NCBI RefSeq assembly: GCF_003255815.1
Contig: NC_037673.1
Location: 8,349,236-8,413,235, forward strand
Origin: Theropithecus gelada
Lineage: Eukaryota > Chordata > Mammalia > Primates > Cercopithecidae
Direction of reading: 5' to 3'
Length of the DNA stretch: 64,000 nucleotides
A program made the position numbers and the translations under genes. How positions within the stretch are numbered: the first letter of the stretch is position 1; every line of letters begins with the position of its first letter. Of the stretch, positions 57,296-64,000 are shown piece by piece. The notes under the pieces were generated by a model. It was given only the letters and a program-made list of their open reading frames with translations, was not told the DNA's origin and made no database searches.

Positions 57296-57520
57296 TTGGT
57301 ACTAGTAGTGGTCGTAGAGGAAGAACATTTTAAGAATGAGTTTTCTTTATTGGTTTTGGGGTTTCAATTCTCTAATCTCATTAGGCCTAAGAATACCTAA
57401 GACTATGTGTCGAATAGTACAGACAGCACTGATAATCTGTGGAATGAACTGTTTATAGAGATACACAAATAAATGGATTTGATACTCCTAATTTACCACT
57501 TACAGTAGGCAGGGTACTTG
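57296..57520 (+). other. ERVL primer-binding region and leader
   Basis: Directly after the 5' LTR comes TTTGGTACTAGTAGTGG, which resembles the tRNA-Leu-type primer-binding site of ERVL elements with substitutions. The following 200 bases have no homology I recognise and end at GTGAC, the target of the nested solo LTR. Confidence 0.7.
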
Positions 57521-57525
57521 GTGAC

Positions 57526-58090
57526 TGTGATGGTTAATATTAGGTGTCACCTTGATTGGATTGAGGGGTGCATAGATGGCTGATGAAGCACTGTTTCTGG
57601 GTGTGTCTGTAAGGATGCTGCCAGAGAAGATTGACATTCAAGTTAGTGGTCTGGAAGAAGAAGACCCACCTTCAATGTGGGTGGGCACCATCCAATTGGC
57701 TGCCAGCCCAGCTAGAACGAAGCAGGCAGAAGAAGAGTATAGGCAGCTTGCTGAAAATCCTTTCTCTCTCTCTTCCCATGCCAGATGCTTGCTTCCTCTT
57801 CTCTTGCCCTTGGATATCAGACTCCAGGTTCCTCGGGTTTTGAACTCTGACGCTTGCACTCCCAGAGGCTCTTGGGCCTTCAGCCTCTGACTGAGGCCCT
57901 CACTGTAGGCTTCCCTAGTTTTGAGGCTTTTGAAATTAGTCAAGTTACCAGCTTCTCTCCTTCTCCAGCTTGCAGGTGCCTTATTATGGGACCTCACCTT
58001 ATAATCATGTAAGCCAATTCTCCCTAATAAACTCCTTTTCATATATCCATATATCCTATTGATTATGTTCCTCTGGAGAATCCCAATACA
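57526..58090 (+). mobile_element. Nested solo LTR of the same family (copy 4)
   Basis: TGTGATGGTTAATATTAGG to CCCAATACA, bounded by a perfect 5-base duplication GTGAC (57521-57525 and 58091-58095). It is therefore an independent integration into the leader of the older provirus, later reduced to a solo LTR. Confidence 0.9.
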
Positions 58091-58103
58091 GTGACTCCAT
58101 ATA

Positions 58104-58530
58104 TGCCATAGTCTGCTTGTTGGTCCCTTCCTAATATCATGTTAATATGTGATCCCCAGTCTTGGAAGTGAGGCCTAATGGAGGTGTTTAGGTCATGAGG
58201 GGAGATCCCTTAAGAATAGATTGATGCCCCCCCCCCCATTTGGGGGAACATTCTTGCTCTATTTTTTCCCAGAAGAGTTGCTTATTAAAAAGAAACTGGT
58301 AACTCCCCTCTCTCTTGTTTCCTCTATCATCATGTGACCTCTCCACAGGCTAGCTCCGCTTCCCCTTCTGCCAGGAGTGAGTGGTAGCAACCTCAGACCC
58401 TCTCCTGAAGCAGATGCTAGCACTATGCTTCTTGTACTGGCTGCACAGCCATAAGCCAAATACATTTATTTTCTTTATAAATTACACAGCTGCAGATATT
58501 CCTTTAGGGCAAGACACATGAACTAAGACA
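58104..58530 (+). mobile_element. MST-type MaLR LTR, nested
   Basis: 'GGAAGTGAGGCCTAATGGAGG', 'TTGTTTCCTCTATCATCATGTG', 'GAAGCAGATGCTAGCACTATG', 'GCCAAATACATTTATTTTC' and the end 'ATGAACTAAGACA' match an MST LTR. It lies 13 bases after the previous solo LTR. A C tract of 13 is present at 58227-58239. Confidence 0.92.
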
Positions 58531-59182
58531 GTATGATACTTCCAAATATTTGCAGAAAACTAATGAATATAATGATGATGGTTGGTTGCATCTAATGTTA
58601 GACAAGGTAATGAATGAAAAGGACAAGCTCGGGGATGTGATTTCCTGGCTGCAGCTCTGTATAAATAGCCTAAGAACTTCTCAGTGTTACCTGAGTCAGA
58701 ATCTTCTCTCCTGTAACCACAGGGCTGAAACTGCTGAAAGTCAGATGCAATCCCCTATCATATGTTTGACTCAATTACAACAAAAGTTGAACTTTCAGTC
58801 TCAAAAAGCGTATACTGTGGAAGTGAGGGCATTGTCTGGGAAGAATAGGATCCCGTATGTTGGACTGGGATGTGTGGGAGGACCCTGACAAGGCTGGGAA
58901 CATTGAGCTCCTAAATTTTGAAGAGTCTTGTTTCCCAGTGAAAGTGGTCTCCCATCTGCTTCTTCACTTTGTTTGAAAAGATTAACTCCTCATTGACTGA
59001 GAAAATGGTAATGGCCAATTTTGAAACAGCTGCCAAGCAAAACAGTGCTAATTCTCCTCAGGACCCACCCTCAACACCCACTCTGCTTCTAGAGCTGTAA
59101 CTAGACTCAAATCCCAGTGGGTCCTTGAAGGTGAGGTTCAAAGTGTGACCCATGAGGATGTGCACTATCCTCCACCTGAGTT
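58531..59182 (+). pseudogene. ERVL gag remnant, first part
   Basis: Frame 58550-58888 (112 codons) has a charged, heptad-like segment and an AETAES.. motif typical of the coiled-coil part of ERVL-type gag. Stop codons and a shift follow. It is interrupted near 59183 by an L1 tail. Confidence 0.72.
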
Positions 59183-59446
59183 TTCCCAAATACCACATGT
59201 TCTCACTTACAAGTGGGAGCTAAATGATGACAACGCACAGACACATAAAGAGGAACGACAGACATTGGAGGCTATCAAAGGGTGAAGGTAGGAGGAGGCA
59301 GAGGATCAGGAAAAATAACTGGTGGGTACAAGGCTTAATACCTGGGTGATGAACTAATCTTTACAACCAACCCCCATGACACAGGTTCACCTATGTAATA
59401 AACCTGTACACGTACCCCCGAACTTCAAATAAAAATTAAAGTTTTC
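59183..59446 (+). mobile_element. L1 3' end nested in gag
   Basis: 5'-truncated L1 tail: 'CCACATGTTCTCACTTACAAG', 'AATAACTGGTGGGTACAAGG', 'CAACCCCCATGACACAGG', 'GTACCCCCGAACTTCAAATAA'. Short and tail-poor, older than the L1PA copies. Confidence 0.92.
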
Positions 59447-60600
59447 TAACTTACACAAATGGAAATCTGGGGAACATGTGTGAGAAAGTATGGGATAATG
59501 GTGAAAGAAACATAAATATGGATCAGGTCATATTTATTAATATGGAGCCACTAAGCAGAGATTCTGTATTTAATGTGGAAGCTCAGGGATTTAGGAAAGG
59601 TGCTAATTAGTTGGTTGGTTTGTTGGCTAAAACACAAATTAAAAGATGGCCTGGCCGGGTGCGGTGGCTCACGCCTGTGATCTCTGCACTTTAGGAGGCT
59701 GAGGTGGATGGATCATGAGGTCAAGAAATAGAGATCTTCCTGGCCAACATGGTGAAACCCTGTCTCTACTAAAAATACAAAAAATTAGCCAAGCGTGGTG
59801 GCGGGCACCAGTAGTCCCAGCTACTTGGGAGGCTGAGGCAGGAGAATCACTTGAACACAGGAGGCAGAGGTTGCAGTTTGCCGAGATTATGGCACTGCGC
59901 TCTAGCCTGGTGACAGAGTGAGACTCCATCTCAAAAAACAAACAAACAAACAAAAAAGATGGCTCACTGTGTGCGAGTTAAAGATGTCTGATATCCCTTA
60001 GGTTATGTAGATGAAGAGATTCAAAAGCCTAGGGATATTGGAATGTTAGAGTAAATTCATTGCTTTAAACGTACTCACCCCAAATGGGAGGGTGCAGAAG
60101 ACATGTCTTCCACCAGTAATACTTTGAGAAATATATTTGTAAGGGAGCCCCAGCCTCCCTGAAGAGATCTGTGATTGGTTTTCTCTATAGACCAGAGCCT
60201 ACAATGGAGACTGCTGTCACTCAGTTGGAAAACTTAAATGAAATGGGAATAATTGGATCTGGGGAGGCAGGGTTCAAGTAGCAGCATTCACAATTAAAGG
60301 CAAAGTGGACAAAGCAACAATCAGAATAGCCATGTGGATCCATGGCATTAACTACTTAATCATTTTGCTCCTAGAAGTGAAACAGACAGGAAGACTACTA
60401 AGTTCTTACACCATCTATCATGAATCAAAAAACAGGAAAACATGGGCCCTCAGTCCATTCCTAGACTTAAGCAAGTTTACAGATCCCTTGAATGAAGGGG
60501 TGACTGGGTCCTTTCCAGGAAGGATGCAGATATACTGCCAAAAATTTGTACTGTTCAACTTTCTCCCATACTTCCCCAAAGAGACTTACAGCCTTTTGTC
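59447..60600 (+). pseudogene. ERVL gag remnant, second part
   Basis: After the L1 tail, gag-type sequence continues, split by the Alu at 59653, then runs through frame 60305-60607 (100 codons). Protein similarity is partial. Position between the first gag part and the protease region supports the call. Confidence 0.6.
59653..59954 (+). mobile_element. Alu nested in the ERVL
   Basis: Full-length Alu with a (CAAA)n tail. AAAAGATGGC precedes it (59641-59650) and AAAAAGATGGCTC follows (from 59954), consistent with a target duplication. Confidence 0.93.
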
Positions 60601-61445
60601 AGAGTAACTGTGCATTGGGTAAAAGAAAATAATCAGACATTTTGGGGACTCCTGGACACTGACTCTAAACTGATATTGAGTCCAGGAGAACCGAAATGTC
60701 ACTGTGACCTTCCAGTTACAGTAGGAGTTTATGGTGGTCAGGAGATCCATGGAGTTTCAGCTCAGATCTGGCTCACAATAGGTCTAGTAGGTTCCCAAAA
60801 CCAACCTGTGGTTATTTCCCCAGTTCCAGATGCATACTCAGAATAGACATTGGCAGCTGGCAGAGTTCCCTGTTCCCTGACCTGTGGAATGGGGACTATT
60901 ATGGTGGGAAAGGCCAAAAGGAAGCCATTAGCACTGCCTCTACCTAAGAAAATAGCAAATGCAAAACAACACAGCATTTTCCTGGAAATATTGCACAGAA
61001 TGGTGCCATCATTAAAGACTTGAAAGACACAGGGATGATGATTCTCACAACAGTCCCATTGAACTCACCTACTGGCCTGTGCAGAAGACAGATGGATCTT
61101 AGAGAACAACAGTGGTTTATTGTAAGCTTAACCAAGTGGTGACTCCAATTATAGTTTCTGTACCAGATGTCATTTTATTGCTTGAGCAAATTAACCTGGT
61201 AATTTGTTAGCATTTTTTAAATACCTGTCCATAAGGTCCACTGGAAGCAGTTCACTTTCAGCTGGCAAGGCCAGCCATATCCCTCCACCATCCAACCTCA
61301 GAAATATATCAATTCTCTAGCTCTATGTCACAACGTAGTTCAAGATTAAGGGATCTTGAGCATCTTTTGCTTCCAAAATATATCGCATTGGTCCATTGCG
61401 CAGAGTGATGACATTACATTTACTGGACCTAGTGAGTGTGAAGTA
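60601..61445 (+). pseudogene. ERVL protease and reverse transcriptase remnant
   Basis: Frame 60610-60846 includes a protease-like YGGQEIHG segment and a PVPDAYSE end. Downstream DNA up to about 61445 reads in shifting frames as an RT N-terminal region and a degraded catalytic-core neighbourhood. The Asp-Asp core cannot be read in one open frame. The rest of RT, RNase H and integrase are missing before dUTPase begins. Confidence 0.7.
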
Positions 61446-61474
61446 GTAACGACTCTGAACTTATTGGTAAAATA

Positions 61475-61770
61475 TTTGCAGTGATTGATCAGGACTACCT
61501 TGGGGAAATTGGACTACTACTCCACAATGGAGATAAGGAAAAGAATGTCTTAAATACAGGAAATCCCGTAGGGCGTCTCTTAGTATTGCCATACTCTGTG
61601 ATTAAGGTCAATGGGAAATTACGACCACCCAATCCAAAGAAGAATATAAATAGCCTAGACCTTTCAGGAGTGAAGGTTGGGTCACCCTGCCAAATAGAGA
61701 ACCATGGCCTTTTGAGATGTTTGTTGAAGGTAAAAGGATACGGAATGGGTAGTGGAAGAACAACATAGTT
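61475..61770 (+). pseudogene. ERVL dUTPase remnant
   Basis: Frame 61481-61768 (95 codons) shows DQDYLGEIGLLLHN and GRLLVLPYSVIKVNGKL, the conserved C-terminal part of the ERVL-type dUTPase domain. The N-terminal motifs are missing. This frame is unusually well preserved for such an old element. A dUTPase downstream of pol is characteristic of ERVL. Confidence 0.85.
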
Positions 61771-62180
61771 ATAATGACCAGCTATGACTATGTGACCAGA
61801 TACAGAAATGAGTAACTATAATTGTCCTAAGTATTTTCTCCCTATTTCATTAAAAATATGTTTGTGTGTGTGTGTGCATATATTAAGCAAATCTCCTTGT
61901 TTTCAGTTCCGCTTTTATTCCCTTATTATGTAACATAAGATTTATTGACTTTCTATCACTATTTAAGTAATGCTAATTTTACATTTATTATTTAAGTTAT
62001 AAGATATCACCTAAGAACTTTATCTCCTCTTCTGGGGAAGCGACTAGTCAGTTTTCAGTCATAGGGAGGAAAGTTGCATCATGTTAGGTAGAACTTTTAC
62101 CTTGTTATTGTCTTTGTTTGAAGATTAAGTGTGGTTAAAAGAGCTTTGTATGGGTGCCAAGTTGACAAAGGAGTGGACTT
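61771..62180 (+). other. ERVL 3' non-coding region with putative polypurine tract
   Basis: No coding similarity and no env. A purine-rich AAAGGAGTGGA at 62168-62178 immediately precedes the 3' LTR and is a plausible polypurine tract. A short TG microsatellite lies at 61863-61877. Confidence 0.6.
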
Positions 62181-62690
62181 TTGATGGATAATTTTAGGTG
62201 TCAACTTGATTTCACTAAGGAATACCTAGAGAACTGGTGATGCATTGTTTTCGTGTGTCTTCAGGGTGTCTCCAGAGGAAATTGGTGTGTGAATCTGAAT
62301 AGACTAAATGGGGAAGATCCACCCTCAATGTAGGCAGACATCATCTGGGGACCCGAAGAGAACTAAAACAGAAATGCAAATTGGTATCTCTTCTCCTTTG
62401 GACATCAGAATTCTCGGCTCTCTGGCCTTTGAGCTCTAGGATTTACACCAAGACTCCTCTGGCTGCTCACGTCTTCAGGCCTGGACTGAGTGATGCTACT
62501 GGTATCTCAGGGTCTCCTGCTTGCAGACAGCCTGTCATGGGACTTCTCAGTCTCCATAATCACATGAGCCAATTCCCCTAATAAATTATCTATCTGTCTA
62601 CCTGTCTATCTATCTATCTATCTATCTGTCTATCCATCCATCCATCTATCCTACTAGGCTCTGTCTTTCTGGAGAAGATTAACTAATACA
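62181..62690 (+). mobile_element. ERVL-type 3' LTR (copy 5)
   Basis: From TTGATGGATAATTTTAGG to AACTAATACA. Contains 'CATAATCACATGAGCCAATTC' and a TATC tetranucleotide expansion at 62583-62650. Forms a pair with the LTR at 56792. Confidence 0.85.
62583..62652 (+). repeat. (TATC)n tetranucleotide microsatellite
   Basis: About 17 units of TATC, TGTC and CATC in the 3' LTR, with a core of five uninterrupted TATC-phase units. Probably length-polymorphic. Confidence 0.92.
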
Positions 62691-62866
62691 TAATCCACGC
62701 ATCCATTTCAAGTCTTCAAAGACTCCATGGTGCCTGGTATTTATTTTTATTTTGTAGAGCCTGGCCTATTGTGTTCTCCTACATTGTCTATGAAATTTTT
62801 TGTTTTGATACCTTAGTTTGCCAAGCTGGGGAGAAACAACAGAGTTTTTAATGATAATATGTGCGA

Positions 62867-63167
62867 GGCCGGGCGCGGTGGCTCAGGCCTGTAATCCCAG
62901 CACTTTGGGAGGCCGAGACGGGCGGATCACGAGGTCAGGAGATCGAGACCATCCTGGCTAACACGGTGAAACCCCGTCTCTACTAAAAAATACAAAAAAC
63001 TAGCCGGGCGAGTGGCGGGCGCCTGTAGTCCCAGCTACTCGGGAGGCTGAGGCAGGAGAATGGCGTAAACCCGGGAGGCGGAGCTTGCAGTGAGCTGAGA
63101 TCCGGCCACTGCACTCCAGCCTGGGCGACAGAGCGAGACTGCGTCTCAAAAAAAAAAAAAAAAAAAA
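62867..63167 (+). mobile_element. AluYR-type element, complete
   Basis: Near-consensus Alu with GAGATCCGGCCACTGC and a pure A tail of about 20. Perfect 14-base target duplication GATAATATGTGCGA at 62853-62866 and 63168-63181. One of the youngest insertions. Confidence 0.97.
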
Positions 63168-63181
63168 GATAATATGTGCGA

Positions 63182-63691
63182 AAGATAATTATAAATAACA
63201 GATAAGGTGATGCTTTTTTATTGCCTAATTATTAGGAACATTTCTCATCTTGATTCATTTTGCCTTCTAACATTTTAAGTGTTTTTTTGGTAATTCTAAC
63301 TGTAGTCTCTAGAAAATACAAAGTCAGGTCTTCAGCTGAGATTGTGAAAAACTTCCCATTTGAGGAAAGCAACGAGATGTGAAAGGCCAGAGGGAATGTC
63401 ATGGGATTGTCCTAGAGGGTACAGTGACTTTCTGAATTGTGTCTGTGAGTACACAGTTGAAGTGAGTCTTGCAAAACAGGTAGATACAGTTTTCTCAGTA
63501 AACTTTCAGCTGTGTGTGTATTTGTATGTGTGTGTGTGTCTGTGTGCACAAGCACCCTCAGACTTGTGTATGTGTTCTGGAAAATCTTCACTATTATTAG
63601 TTTGGGTATTGTATTTCTTTTCCTTACTTTCTTCTCTTCAAGCATTCTTGTTAGAAAAATATTGGAAGAACTGTCTTTTTCCTTATGCCTT

Positions 63692-63727
<36 letters not shown>

Positions 63728-64000
63728 TCCTTTTAGTTTATCTTTACTACGCATTCAGAGAAAATTTCTCACTTCCATTTTTTCTGGCTTACTAATATTC
63801 TATCCATTTTGTAGTTAGACTATTACATTTTTTCTTTTCTTTTTTTATATCAACTCCTAAGTGCTTGAATAGACTATTACATTTCTACTCTTGTTAAAAT
63901 TTTAGATTTCAAGTCTCTATAGAATTCATTTTTTTTTCTCTTTGATACGATACTCTTTTTAGATTTTCTGGGATGATGATTGCATTGATTGTAACGTCTA
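63182..64000. other. Unassigned DNA to the window end
   Basis: No gene supported. Contains a TG-rich tract at 63509-63546 and a poly(T) run of about 30 at 63693-63723. The frame at 63360-63818 (152 codons) crosses both low-complexity tracts and is not convincing. Confidence 0.45.

Larger units (their letters stand above)
56792..62690 (+). mobile_element. Decayed ERVL-type endogenous retrovirus with nested insertions
   Basis: A composite of 5' LTR (56792-57293), primer-binding region, gag, protease, RT and dUTPase remnants, and 3' LTR (62181-62690). Flanks AAATC (56787-56791) and TAATC (62691-62695) match at 4 of 5 bases, consistent with a target duplication. A solo LTR, an MST LTR, an L1 tail and an Alu are inserted within. 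Gene order plus dUTPase after pol fits ERVL (class III). All coding regions are broken by stops, frameshifts and a large deletion between RT and dUTPase. Confidence 0.82.

Noticed and set aside
63360..63818. 152-codon open frame near the window end
   Set aside because: It runs through a TG microsatellite and a 30-base poly(T), giving a low-complexity Phe-rich product with no domain.
1..64000. CRISPR arrays, operons, insertion sequences or phage systems
   Set aside because: The window is mammalian nuclear DNA. No regularly spaced direct repeats with unique spacers were seen; repeats are retroelements and microsatellites.

Overview
This window is nuclear DNA from a primate, most likely an Old World monkey. 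The youngest Alu elements (about 30231, 30679, 48232, 62867 on the plus strand; 43630, 50117 on the minus strand) share a right-arm variant, GATCCGGCCACT or its complement, that I associate with cercopithecid AluYR-type subfamilies rather than with human AluY. No intact protein-coding gene, canonical exon chain or functional structural RNA gene can be supported. The sequence is AT-rich intergenic or intronic DNA dominated by layers of transposable elements.

Layout. 1-6.9 kb: mostly unassigned DNA with one solo ERVL-type LTR (770-1150), an Alu, a MADE1 palindrome and an MLT1 LTR. 6.86-9.6 kb: an unusual 125-bp inverted repeat encloses a 5'-inverted L1, followed by a younger L1 tail and another 5'-inverted L1. 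10.48-14.46 kb: a nuclear insertion of mitochondrial DNA (NUMT) covering ND6, tRNA-Glu, CYTB, tRNA-Thr, tRNA-Pro, control region, tRNA-Phe and the start of 12S rRNA in the order of the mitochondrial genome, split by a later Alu. 14.5-16.4 kb: old L1 debris containing a 30-bp exact copy of the NUMT's right junction. 16.8-17.7 kb: a GC- and CpG-rich island with no recognised gene. 18.5-26.8 kb: L1s (two more with 5' inversions), MaLR LTRs, an Alu inside an LTR and an ERV-like LTR. 26.8-33.5 kb: mostly unassigned DNA, an assembly-type duplication around a single N at 30477, a diverged local direct duplication and MIR remnants. 33.5-43 kb: an L1 carrying an 83-base-scale Alu fragment with perfect target duplications but no tail, two Alus at one target site, L1, MER20 and MLT1. 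43-56 kb: Alus, L2/MIR remnants, an MLT1 LTR and a second MER20. 56.8-62.7 kb: a decayed ERVL-type provirus (LTR, primer-binding region, gag, protease, RT and dUTPase remnants, LTR) invaded by a solo LTR of its own LTR family, an MST LTR, an L1 tail and an Alu. 62.7-64 kb: one young Alu and low-complexity DNA.

Nothing here works together as an operon or pathway. The interest lies in insertion history: target-site duplications let several insertions be placed exactly, and a few structures (the 30-bp junction copy, the 125-bp inverted repeat, the tail-less Alu, the N-centred duplication) are not explained by ordinary retrotransposition.
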